Source: a virus. Taken from it: 22,351 nt of DNA. How positions within the stretch are numbered: position 1 is the first letter of the stretch; each line of letters starts with the position of its first letter. Shown here in pieces: positions 1 to 6,631 of the stretch. The position numbers were made by a program, and so were the translations under genes. Where the stretch lies: positions 1 through 22,351 of IMG/VR virus record IMGVR_UViG_3300032285_000287, one strand, 5' to 3'. The notes beneath the pieces were generated by a model. That model searched no databases and was not told where the DNA came from. It saw only the letters and a list, made by a program, of their open reading frames with translations.

Positions 1-1012
1 AAACAGTCTTTAATGATGGCAATGTCAACAGATAGAAAGCGTTTCTTGGTGAATAAACAGCTTTAATGGTTGTCAAGTCTTCATTAGCAACAGCAGCTAA
101 CAAGTCATTGCGAACATTCTTAGAAATATCACGCAAAGGAGCAGACTTCTCTTGAACAGTTCTCAAGACACTACGAACGCCTGTATCAGACAAGAAAATA
201 ACGTCTGTACCAGTATTAAAAACAGAATCTCTGGCAATGCAACCAATTCCCTCAATCGTGTCATACAAAGTCATTGAGGCAGGAGTTGTCGCATTCTGAT
301 AAACCAAAATATTGCGTTTACCAAAGATGAATAAGAAGTTATTGTGCGCAGCGAGGGCGACAATGGTATCCCCCCCCTTAGGCCATACAGTTGTTGTATC
401 CAATGTACCCGCAGTACCAGAACCAAATTTCTGAGGATTCTTAGTGTCAGACCATTGAACAGTTACTTTATCTGTCGTTGTATCAGCGTTCCAAACACGA
501 CCTAATGCTGAAATTACAATGATTGCTTGTTGAACAGTTCCGTTATAACCAGCTTGTTGGTCAACTCTAAAATAAGTTGTGTTTGATACTGATGGATCAA
601 ATCCAATTGGAACATGACCACTTTGATAAAAATATAACTTTCCATCAAGGTAAGCAGTTGACCAATTGCTATCAGTAATTGTTGGAGCAGTACCAACACC
701 ATTGAAAGTTACTTCAGATAATGCTCCACCAGACAACTTAAATATTTTGTTGTTGCCAGCACAAAGAACATAACTTACACCAGCCTTATCTACCAACTCA
801 GCAATGGTTTTAACATTAGATGTACCTAATGCACCAAGTGTAGAGTGAGCAGGCGACCATCCCTGACGAGCGCCAATACGACCATACTGGTCAATAACAC
901 AATTGTTTGCCACCAAAGCAAAACCACTTGCCAAATCAAGTGATGAGTCTTGCGTATTCAGGCCATAAAAGCCTGGTGCAGTAATGGCAAAGGTCTGTAT
1001 CTGTTGAGCCAT
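1..1012 (-). CDS. tail-tube (nozzle-like) structural protein, partial
   Basis: The frame is open from an ATG at 1012 to the left edge, giving 337 residues with no stop; the C-terminus lies outside the window. Near residues 44-53 is GRIGARQGW, the type of segment seen close to the N-terminus of beta-propeller-like tail proteins of podoviruses (T7 gp12 / P22 gp10 class). The rest is rich in short beta-strand patterns, for example YLDGKLYFY at 121-129 and NFLFIFGKRNILVY at 225-238. It follows the adaptor-like gene with a TAATG overlap, as T7 gene 12 follows gene 11. A run of eight G (coding sense, 370-377) lies in frame. Structural role is likely; the exact family is inferred from order and composition. 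Confidence 0.75.
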   Translation of the reverse strand, partial: MAQQIQTFAITAPGFYGLNTQDSSLDLASGFALVANNCVIDQYGRIGARQGWSPAHSTLGALGTSNVKTIAELVDKAGVSYVLCAGNNKIFKLSGGALSEVTFNGVGTAPTITDSNWSTAYLDGKLYFYQSGHVPIGFDPSVSNTTYFRVDQQAGYNGTVQQAIIVISALGRVWNADTTTDKVTVQWSDTKNPQKFGSGTAGTLDTTTVWPKGGDTIVALAAHNNFLFIFGKRNILVYQNATTPASMTLYDTIEGIGCIARDSVFNTGTDVIFLSDTGVRSVLRTVQEKSAPLRDISKNVRNDLLAAVANEDLTTIKAVYSPRNAFYLLTLPSLKTV

Positions 1013-1674
1013 TAGACAGCCTCAAAAGCATCGTTTTCAGGTGAACGAGCCAACTCTAATGCAATCAGATCAGCCAAGCTATTCTTGTACATTGCATAGG
1101 CTTCAGAACTGTTCTGACCACCATCTTCACCACGCTCAACCAATGCACGAGCCAAAGCACCCAAAACGATAGGCTCTTTAGCAAGGTAAGTTATATCAGA
1201 GTCACTAGAAAAGTCACTCTCTGGGATAACTAAGCTAAACCGAATGTTGTAAACAGCATCAGGAACAGGCCAGAAGTTAACCTTCATATCGCCATTTGTA
1301 TCTACACGACCATAGGTGTAGTTCATCGGCATGGTAGTGATAGGAGACGAAATCGTGTAATAGAACGAATCGTACTGAGTATGGGTAATGGGAGTCATCT
1401 GGTAATACCGAGTGGTATTGATAACATCCATTGTCTTAAAACGAACACCAGCACCAGTTAAAGAGTAACCAGTAGATTGACCAGGTGTTGTTGTTACATT
1501 GATTGCTTGATTAAAAGCATCCCAATCGTAGGCATCTGCTACTTGACGCTTGGCATCGTTGACATATTTGCCAACAAGAATTGATACAGTATTTTCAGAA
1601 ACGCTAGATACCTGTGGCTCACGCATACGCACAAGCACATCATTAACTAACGATAAATAAGTAGGTAATGCCAT
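1012..1674 (-). CDS. head-to-tail adaptor protein (T7 gp11 / P22 gp4-like)
   Basis: A 220-residue protein starting MALPTYLSLVNDVL, with an alpha-helical N-terminus (about 1-50, including VGKYVNDAKRQVADAYDWD), a beta-rich centre (about 55-160) and a helical C-terminus (165-215). That architecture and length fit the adaptor proteins joining the portal to the tail tube in podoviruses (T7 gp11 is about 196 residues). Its stop overlaps the start of the tail-tube gene by one base. Function rests on architecture and position. Alternative: an unrelated tail completion protein. Confidence 0.65.
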   Translation of the reverse strand: MALPTYLSLVNDVLVRMREPQVSSVSENTVSILVGKYVNDAKRQVADAYDWDAFNQAINVTTTPGQSTGYSLTGAGVRFKTMDVINTTRYYQMTPITHTQYDSFYYTISSPITTMPMNYTYGRVDTNGDMKVNFWPVPDAVYNIRFSLVIPESDFSSDSDITYLAKEPIVLGALARALVERGEDGGQNSSEAYAMYKNSLADLIALELARSPENDAFEAV

Positions 1675-1677
1675 AGA

Positions 1678-1977
1678 CTACTTCTTTCCTTTATTTCTGT
1701 CTGAAATCGCTTTAGCTTTTGCCTTTGCGTCTGACTTGGATGAAGCACCCCATGCTTGCAGAGATAAGAGCAACCTAGTTGGTTTGCCATCTTTATACTC
1801 TGGGCCATTCATGTTGCCCATCCGAGCCAGAAAAGAAGCTCGTCTTGGATTGTCACCTGATTTTACAGGTGGCTTGAGGTTTCCCCCAGTTTCTGCATTA
1901 TAAGATGCTCTCCCCTTTGCGTTCAAGCCCCCAGATTTATTTTTACCTTCGGCTCGAGTCCAAGCAGGAGTTTTCAT
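1678..1977 (-). CDS. small basic phage protein, DUF6321-like
   Basis: 99 residues, strongly basic. Recognisable blocks are AWTRAEGKNKSGGLNAKGRA (5-24), a TGGNLKPPV segment and NPRRASFLARMGNM (43-56); the C-terminus is Lys/Ala rich. From memory these blocks match a widespread phage family of unknown function (DUF6321). It lies directly before the adaptor gene and after another basic protein at 1987-2148. The charge suggests nucleic-acid contact, for example inside the capsid, but no enzymatic motif is visible. Confidence 0.75.
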   Translation of the reverse strand: MKTPAWTRAEGKNKSGGLNAKGRASYNAETGGNLKPPVKSGDNPRRASFLARMGNMNGPEYKDGKPTRLLLSLQAWGASSKSDAKAKAKAISDRNKGKK

Positions 1978-1986
1978 CTTTGCACC

Positions 1987-2148
1987 TTATTTCTTTTTCT
2001 TTGGCATCTTTGCTTCTGACATTGCAATGGCAATCGCTTGTTTGCGAGAAGTAACTTCTGGGCCTTTCTTAGAGCCAGAATGTAGTTTTCCTGCCTTATA
2101 TTCAGTCATAACTTTGCCAATTTTGGCTTGTGCTGCGGCTTTTTTCAT
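1987..2148 (-). CDS. very small basic protein, DUF6496-like
   Basis: A 53-residue reading frame filling the space between its neighbours. It starts MKKAAAQAKIGKVMTEYKAG and ends in four lysines. The segment KVMTEYKAGKLHSGS (12-26) followed by SRKQAIAIAMSEA (34-46) is, from memory, the signature of DUF6496, a small phage/bacterial family of unknown function. The upstream AAAGGAAAATC is a reasonable ribosome-binding site. It pairs with the basic protein at 1678-1977, suggesting the two work together; no function is known to me. Confidence 0.75.
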   Translation of the reverse strand: MKKAAAQAKIGKVMTEYKAGKLHSGSKKGPEVTSRKQAIAIAMSEAKMPKKKK

Positions 2149-2157
2149 GATTTTCCT

Positions 2158-2475
2158 TTAAGCAAGTTCACTAACAGTTACTGTGGAAGTTGTAATTGCC
2201 GCATCTTTAATGAAGGCAATCTTTTGACCAGGAGTCACACGAATGATCTCTGCTTGATTAACACCAATCAAAGGAGAAGATGTTGTGTTTGCAGTTGGAT
2301 TAGTACCAATAGCAAAATGGCAATGACCTTGAGCGCAAGCAATGCGAATCATGGTTGTGTTAGCGCCAAAAGCAGTCATTTGGACGCTACTTGTAGTGAC
2401 TGTTGCCACTTGAGTTGTTCCCAAAGATGGAACTCCAAAAGCTACTTGGTTTGGGTCGAGTTGAAAGGTACTCAT
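2158..2475 (-). CDS. small beta-rich protein, possible virion component
   Basis: 105 residues, starting MSTFQLDPNQVAFGVPSLGT. The sequence is Thr/Ser/Val rich with regular beta-strand patterns and no membrane segment or catalytic motif. It resembles the N-terminus of the protein at 6323-6622 only in the short FGVP/YGVPFAG element after Q. It sits in the cluster between the capsid and tail-adaptor genes. A decoration or minor head protein is plausible but unproven. Confidence 0.6.
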   Translation of the reverse strand: MSTFQLDPNQVAFGVPSLGTTQVATVTTSSVQMTAFGANTTMIRIACAQGHCHFAIGTNPTANTTSSPLIGVNQAEIIRVTPGQKIAFIKDAAITTSTVTVSELA

Positions 2476-2482
2476 GATTTTC

Positions 2483-2848
2483 TCATTTCAAAGTAAGTTG
2501 ATACAGGATATTCTGATACAAACCAACGATTTCATCAATGGTATTGTGGATCGCAGTCTCTGTACGAGGAGCAATCTGCTGACGATTAGCCTCAATCCAT
2601 TCCATTTGCTGACGCAAAACCTGTGCAATAGTGCCTTTGTACTTGTTTGGCACAACAGGAATATCTAAGCGGATGTCATAACGACCCTGATATTGTTGGG
2701 CAAAGTCATCTGCCAAAGGAACAATACCTGAGTAAAACTCTTCCAATGTCTTGTGTTCAGCAAAAGAAGATGTCTTTAAATGAATGGTATGGGCTAGATT
2801 TCTAGCTCCAAACAGCATCCCGACCAGTTCGCCAGCAGCATTAACCAT
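2483..2848 (-). CDS. ferritin/Dps-like four-helix protein
   Basis: 121 residues, almost entirely predicted helix. The N-terminal part contains LAHTIHLKTSSFAEHKTLEE (18-37) with H20, H23 and H32, then D47 and D48. The spacing H20-x11-H32-x14-D47 equals that of the Dps ferroxidase residues as I recall them (H31, H43, D58 in Listeria Dps); the fourth ligand position (E62) is Q51 here. Two further helices follow (about 75-121). The same block also recalls a phage family of unknown function (DUF5856). The neighbour is the Cys-rich protein at 2851-3246. A metal-binding role is inference. Confidence 0.5.
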   Translation of the reverse strand: MVNAAGELVGMLFGARNLAHTIHLKTSSFAEHKTLEEFYSGIVPLADDFAQQYQGRYDIRLDIPVVPNKYKGTIAQVLRQQMEWIEANRQQIAPRTETAIHNTIDEIVGLYQNILYQLTLK

Positions 2849-2850
2849 GA

Positions 2851-3246
2851 TTATTCCTTAGTGATAGGGCCACCAGCTTTCCAAGCATCGCAAGTGCGTG
2901 CAGCAGCGCAGGTGAAGTGAAATAACTCGCAAAAACCCAGATCAGCGGCATCAATAAACTGCTGGTCATAGGATAATTCTTTACTGTTATCTGGCTCTAA
3001 ACCAGATTTGATGCACTCCATCATCTTGGGCGTTTGGATGAATGCGGCACAGTTACCACATCTCATACCCTTGATGACATCAGTAGGAGCGTTATACATT
3101 TTTGCTTTTGTCAGCCAAAAAGCATCATTTGGCTCATCAGGATTAGGTGGGCCATAACCAAAGTTCTTGAAGGCATTATTGCGGTTCTTCAAGTTGGTTG
3201 CCACATCTTGTGTTGGCAATGGACACATTTCGCCAAAGAGTTTCAT
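2851..3246 (-). CDS. cysteine-rich protein, possible Fe-S or zinc binder
   Basis: 131 residues with seven cysteines at 8, 63, 66, 78, 106, 113 and 119. The pattern CGNC (63-66), then C78, then CELFHFTCAAARTCDAW (106-122) recalls high-potential iron-sulfur-like small phage proteins, but a structural zinc site is equally possible. No membrane segment is seen. It starts inside the stop of the gene at 3243-3446 (ATGA) and is followed two bases on by the ferritin-like gene, so the two may act together. No function can be named. Confidence 0.6.
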   Translation of the reverse strand: MKLFGEMCPLPTQDVATNLKNRNNAFKNFGYGPPNPDEPNDAFWLTKAKMYNAPTDVIKGMRCGNCAAFIQTPKMMECIKSGLEPDNSKELSYDQQFIDAADLGFCELFHFTCAAARTCDAWKAGGPITKE

Positions 3247-3446
3247 CGCATCACCTTTGTAGCTACAAATGAGATAAAACCGCCAACGACAGAGGCAATA
3301 GCCATTCCAACAAACATACCGCCCTTAGACTTATTAGCCATCTCAAGCAATTGCTTAATATCTTCACGCAAACCAGACACTTCTGTTTGTAAAGCCTCAA
3401 CTTGAGCTTCTAATTTGCCAAATTCACGAGGATCAATCTCAGACAT
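3243..3446 (-). CDS. coiled-coil plus transmembrane protein, XhlA-like holin/lysis candidate
   Basis: 67 residues. Residues 8-40 form a heptad-like coiled coil (LEAQVEALQTEVSGLREDIK is the core), followed by one hydrophobic segment GMFVGMAIASVVGGFISFVA (43-62) and a short basic C-terminus. This layout is that of haemolysin XhlA-type phage proteins, some of which act with holins. It is the only protein in the structural module with a clear membrane segment, so it is the best lysis candidate in the window. No endolysin is adjacent, which weakens the case. Confidence 0.6.
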   Translation of the reverse strand: MSEIDPREFGKLEAQVEALQTEVSGLREDIKQLLEMANKSKGGMFVGMAIASVVGGFISFVATKVMR

Positions 3447-3636
3447 TTGAAACCTTCTTAGGTCTTCCCATCTTTTTGACAGGAGTTGGTGGAGCTAAAA
3501 CAAGAGGTTTCTCATTGTTCTCGACCTCTTCTTGGTCGATTCTAATATAGCCCTGATGACCTTTCATTGAATCAATATCATGTTGATTAACAAAAGTGAC
3601 TGTCTGACCACTTTGTAAGCATCGAAAGGTTGCCAT
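3439..3636 (-). CDS. small protein with C-terminal AT-hook-like tail
   Basis: 65 residues. The N-terminal half (MATFRCLQSGQTVTFVNQHD) looks like a small beta-domain; the C-terminus ends VKKMGRPKKVSNV, where GRPKK resembles an AT-hook core. It begins 15 bases after the hairpin terminator at 3651-3673, preceded by a GGAG ribosome-binding site, and overlaps the next gene by eight bases. DNA binding is only suggested by the tail. Otherwise unknown. Confidence 0.6.
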   Translation of the reverse strand: MATFRCLQSGQTVTFVNQHDIDSMKGHQGYIRIDQEEVENNEKPLVLAPPTPVKKMGRPKKVSNV

Positions 3637-3650
3637 AAGAACTCCAAGAA

Positions 3651-3673
3651 AAAGGGGGTTATTAGCCCCCTTT
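3651..3673 (-). terminator. rho-independent terminator after the 107-residue gene
   Basis: On the minus strand AAAGGGGG pairs with CCCCCTTT around a seven-base loop, and the downstream arm runs into TTTTTC. It lies five bases beyond the stop of the gene at 3678-4001. The flanking A and T runs could let it work on both strands, but only minus-strand genes surround it. Confidence 0.8.
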
Positions 3674-3677
3674 AGAT

Positions 3678-4001
3678 TTAGACCATGCGGGCTACAACAA
3701 AACGGATTGTTGCGGCTGCCAAGTCAACAGTTGAACCAGACTCATTCTGGATACGGATTTTGACTGTGTTTGCGGCAGAAACATAAGCGTTTACTGTCAA
3801 ACCAACCAAATCAACACCAAAAGATGCGCCTAGAACCATATCGCCCAAAGCTACGCCAGGTACTGTGATGTCATCAGTTTCACCTGCTGTGTCAACTAAA
3901 GAACCTGCGTCCAAAGTTGCACGAACAGCCCAAGTGTCGCTGAACAAACCACGGAACTGGTCGTTACCACGGCGTGAGACTACTGCGGTTGCGGTTGCCA
4001 T
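3678..4001 (-). CDS. small virion protein candidate (decoration or minor head protein)
   Basis: 107 residues, starting MATATAVVSRRGNDQFRGLF, beta-rich (VALGDMVLGASFGVDLVG, then alternating hydrophobic strands to the end), without membrane or catalytic motifs. It follows the major capsid gene and has a perfect AGGAGG ribosome-binding site eight bases before the ATG. Strong terminators lie on both sides (4024-4053 and 3651-3673), so it is translated well from a restricted transcript. Placement and expression signals suit a capsid decoration or accessory protein; the family is not one I can name. Confidence 0.65.
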   Translation of the reverse strand: MATATAVVSRRGNDQFRGLFSDTWAVRATLDAGSLVDTAGETDDITVPGVALGDMVLGASFGVDLVGLTVNAYVSAANTVKIRIQNESGSTVDLAAATIRFVVARMV

Positions 4002-4009
4002 AATAAATT

Positions 4010-4015
4010 CCTCCT
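4010..4015 (-). promoter_or_regulatory. perfect Shine-Dalgarno AGGAGG
   Basis: AGGAGG on the minus strand, eight bases before the ATG at 4001. It is the strongest ribosome-binding site I noticed in the window; neighbouring genes have GGAG, AAGGA or weaker. It supports the start of the 107-residue gene. Confidence 0.8.
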
Positions 4016-4023
4016 AGATTAAG

Positions 4024-4053
4024 AAAAAACTCCCCCACCCGAAGATGAGGGAG
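4024..4053 (-). terminator. rho-independent terminator after the major capsid gene
   Basis: On the minus strand CTCCCTCATC pairs with GGTGGGGGAG along ten positions (two G-T pairs) around a TTCG loop closed by C-G, an exceptionally stable tetraloop, followed by TTTTTTC. It begins 12 bases after the capsid stop. Read-through must occur unless a hidden promoter lies in the 22 bases before the next ATG. Confidence 0.9.
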
Positions 4054-4065
4054 AAGTGGCAACAA

Positions 4066-5049
4066 TTAGGCTGGAACTGCCAAAGCGAAGGCAGAGCTAG
4101 ACTTAGCTGAACCAACAGAGGCGGCATCACGCAAACGAGCCACACCATAGATAGTGTCAGCAGTAAACAATGTACCGAGGTACTCTTGTTTGTACTGAGT
4201 CTGTGTACGAACAGACATTTGCTCAACCAAGACCATAGAATCACGATGGCCCATCAAGCAGATGCGGTCAGCACCAGAGTTACCATAGCCATAATCAGCA
4301 TTGGAAGTAACAAATACAGGCATTCCATACAAGTTACCGATTTCGCCATTACGGATGGTATTGTTGCCAGCGCCATCACCAACGAATGCTTGTTCTGTGT
4401 AACGAGCCAAGCCCATCAGCGTGTTACGGCTTGATGGTGGGATTACAAAGAAACGACCATCCATAGGGGTATCGTTGTCATCCAAACGCTGAATAGTGCG
4501 ACGAATAGCGGCATCTGTCAAAGCGGCAGCATTAGAAGATGTGCTGTTGTAAGCAGTAGTACCATCAGAGCCGATGAAGGCTTTGGTGGATGTATTGCTA
4601 GTAGCATAGTCATCAGTACCGACTGTAGCGCCATTGAAGCCACGACCCAACTGGATCAAGTCCAAGTCAACACGACGAGCCAAGGCATAACCAGCGTCTT
4701 CTGTATAGAAAGAACGCAATGATGTCAGGGCTTGAGTCTCAACGATGTCCTCAATCAAACGGCTATATTCATAGTGTTTGTTGATAGAAACCAAGACTTC
4801 AGACTCAGTATTGACCAGCAATGTGACTGCATCAGTCTTGCCTTTGGCGCTCGCATCGCTACGAACAGGTGCTGGAATGTGAACAGTATCACCTTTCTTA
4901 CCACGGAAGCTCATCTTCTTGACAGCGTTAGCCATCACGAGGTTCTTCTTGTAAGCAGCAATGATCTCATCAGACCAGATTTGGGGGATAAACTTCGCAG
5001 CAGTAGTTACTGTTACGTTGTTATTGGGTGCAAAAGCTGTATTAGCCAT
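4066..5049 (-). CDS. major capsid protein (HK97 fold)
   Basis: 327 residues. The N-terminal arm (1-40) is followed by a segment rich in strand/helix patterns typical of T7 gp10/P22-like coat proteins: IWSDEIIAAYKKNLVMANAV (24-43), GDTVHIPAPV (54-63), a long central helix region (about 95-140) and LVEQMSVRTQTQYKQEYLGT near the C-terminus. It directly follows the scaffold-like gene, as in podoviruses, and is followed by a strong terminator. GGAGA precedes the ATG. The identification rests on both context and sequence style. Confidence 0.9.
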   Translation of the reverse strand: MANTAFAPNNNVTVTTAAKFIPQIWSDEIIAAYKKNLVMANAVKKMSFRGKKGDTVHIPAPVRSDASAKGKTDAVTLLVNTESEVLVSINKHYEYSRLIEDIVETQALTSLRSFYTEDAGYALARRVDLDLIQLGRGFNGATVGTDDYATSNTSTKAFIGSDGTTAYNSTSSNAAALTDAAIRRTIQRLDDNDTPMDGRFFVIPPSSRNTLMGLARYTEQAFVGDGAGNNTIRNGEIGNLYGMPVFVTSNADYGYGNSGADRICLMGHRDSMVLVEQMSVRTQTQYKQEYLGTLFTADTIYGVARLRDAASVGSAKSSSAFALAVPA

Positions 5050-5070
5050 GATATTTCTCCAAGATTAAAG

Positions 5071-5820
5071 TTACTTTACCCGACCTTCACTATACGCTTG
5101 CATAATTTCATCAGAAAGCATTTCGTATCTGTTAGGGTCTGTCATTTTCAGCCGAATTAGGTCAGCTCGCCTGTAAACCCGCTTGCTCGATTCACCTGTA
5201 CCACTACTGTCCACAGAAGCGGCTTGAAGATTCTGCTTGCGAGTAGTTTCACCTTCCTCACGAGCCTGTTTAGTCTTCACGCCTTTGATTTCCTTGTAAG
5301 TAGTGAGCAATTCATTGGCAGAATCAAAATCAAACTCACCATCAGCCTTTGAATACAATCCTAGACGAACTGGAGAAGATTTCACCCAATTCGCAAAGTC
5401 CTGATCTTGCACAATTTGAGCAAAGTCAGGGTGAGTATTCGCTAACCTCTGTTGAGTCTGCATCTTTCTGAACTCTTGAGCCGCTTGGCGACCTGCAAGT
5501 ACGTCTGGATGGTTCTCAACTGTCTTCTGAACTGCTTTTTGAGGATTCTCAAAGAAGTCAATTTCAGGTTCTACCTCAGTATTTTGAACTTTAGAGCCAA
5601 GATTTTGCTTAATAAGTTCATCAGCCAGTTTGCGAACTTCGCCAACTTCTTGAGCTTGCTTACCAATTAGCTTTTCAGCCTCTTGGTGCATCTTAATGAT
5701 TTCATCTAAGTTTTTGCCCCGATATTTGTCAGGAACTTCAGACTGTTCAATAGAATCGCCTAGCTTTTGCTCAACGGCATCCAACTCACTTTGCATCTCG
5801 TCTTCGTTATCAATCAACAT
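5071..5820 (-). CDS. capsid scaffolding protein
   Basis: 249 residues, highly charged and largely helical. It has an acidic N-terminus (MLIDNEDEMQSELD), the element VPDKYRGKNLDEIIKMHQEA (29-48) followed by coiled-coil helices, a Gln/Glu-rich middle (about 100-190) and a basic C-terminus (RVYRRADLIRLKMTDPNRYE). Acidic-start, basic-end scaffold proteins bind the coat through the basic end. It immediately precedes the major capsid gene. The AAGGAAA upstream of the ATG supports the start. Confidence 0.85.
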   Translation of the reverse strand: MLIDNEDEMQSELDAVEQKLGDSIEQSEVPDKYRGKNLDEIIKMHQEAEKLIGKQAQEVGEVRKLADELIKQNLGSKVQNTEVEPEIDFFENPQKAVQKTVENHPDVLAGRQAAQEFRKMQTQQRLANTHPDFAQIVQDQDFANWVKSSPVRLGLYSKADGEFDFDSANELLTTYKEIKGVKTKQAREEGETTRKQNLQAASVDSSGTGESSKRVYRRADLIRLKMTDPNRYEMLSDEIMQAYSEGRVK

Positions 5821-5883
5821 ACTGTTTCCTTTTCCTGCCCAATGGGTTCTAGGAGTAAATACATGGATTCGATACTTTAGTAT

Positions 5884-6111
5884 TTATGAATCCGCTTTGC
5901 GCTCTGCTGCCAACTTTTCACGATGTATGCGGTCAAACTTGTTAGCCGCACCAGGGAAACTCCCTGACCATCCCTCCAATTTGATAGCTGGAGTGCTTAT
6001 TACACGATGGGCTTGACCACCGCATTCGCATTGGACAATGACCGCCTCATAATCAGTCAGTTTTTCAATACGATGTCCACTTTCGCAGACAAAATCATAA
6101 AATCTCTTCAT
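5884..6111 (-). CDS. FmdB-like small zinc-ribbon protein
   Basis: 75 residues, starting MKRFYDFVCESGHRIEKLTD. Metal ligands appear to be C9 and H13 in the first knuckle and C28/C30 (QCECGGQAHRVIS) in the second. That is the FmdB regulator layout with CxxxH and CxC in place of the two CxxC pairs. The rest (AANKFDRIHREKLAAER) is a helix. Genes like this are frequent next to phage scaffold and capsid genes, role unknown. It overlaps the upstream gene by 17 bases. Confidence 0.7.
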   Translation of the reverse strand: MKRFYDFVCESGHRIEKLTDYEAVIVQCECGGQAHRVISTPAIKLEGWSGSFPGAANKFDRIHREKLAAERKADS

Positions 6112-6322
6112 AAGCCTTTTCGCTGACCTCTTTCAAGGTTTTCAGCCAAGTCAATATAGATAATTCGCCTTTTTTGAATTGTAGGCTTTTTTCATCTTGA
6201 ATTACAGAGATATTATTAAGAGCGTTAATCATAATGTCAATATCTTCCATGAGATCAGCCCAACCCTGAGTTCCCATAGTATTGAAACGCTCTTCATAGT
6301 ATTTTTGCAGTTCAGGAGTCAT
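6095..6322 (-). CDS. small helical phage protein, unknown function
   Basis: 75 residues, entirely helical pattern, starting MTPELQKYYEERFNTMGTQG. Acidic, without cysteines or membrane segments. Proteins beginning this way are, from memory, common in marine and freshwater podovirus genomes beside head genes. The stop of the upstream gene touches its start (TAA then ATG), so translation is probably coupled. A minor head-assembly factor is a guess. Confidence 0.65.
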   Translation of the reverse strand: MTPELQKYYEERFNTMGTQGWADLMEDIDIMINALNNISVIQDEKSLQFKKGELSILTWLKTLKEVSEKAYEEIL

Positions 6323-6622
6323 TTAAACTCCTGTAGCACCATTCATGTCAGCTTGGGACATTACCCATGCGTAACATTTAGCCAAGAAAGTTGCACCAGT
6401 TTGTGATTCAACTTCACTCAATGGGCAATGGTATCTACGGAATTCCACATCACGGGTGTCATCGTTCTCAGGGCGAGTTGCATAACCAACAACGTCTAGC
6501 ATGACGCTATGACGACTGTCTGCATTGCGGGTGTAACTGATAGACGCAGTTGCAATGCGGAAGTAAGCACCTGCAAATGGAACACCATATTGTGATTGTG
6601 TGAGGTCTAATTGGATTGCCAT
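6323..6622 (-). CDS. small beta-rich structural-cluster protein
   Basis: 99 residues, starting MAIQLDLTQSQYGVPFAGAY. It is beta-strand rich with a helical end (TGATFLAKCYAWVMSQ). It lies between the fibre genes and the helical protein at 6095-6322 and has a GGAAA upstream of its ATG. It may be a fibre or tail accessory protein; no family motif identifies it. Confidence 0.65.
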   Translation of the reverse strand: MAIQLDLTQSQYGVPFAGAYFRIATASISYTRNADSRHSVMLDVVGYATRPENDDTRDVEFRRYHCPLSEVESQTGATFLAKCYAWVMSQADMNGATGV

Positions 6623-6631
6623 AATATTTCC

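Noticed and set aside
370-377. possible frameshift at the eight-G run in the left-edge gene
   Set aside because: Reading all eight bases, the frame from the ATG at 1012 stays open to position 2 with sensible sequence on both sides.
5871-5882. short palindrome ATACT-TT-AGTAT between zinc-ribbon and scaffold genes
   Set aside because: AT-only and short; expected by chance in this composition.
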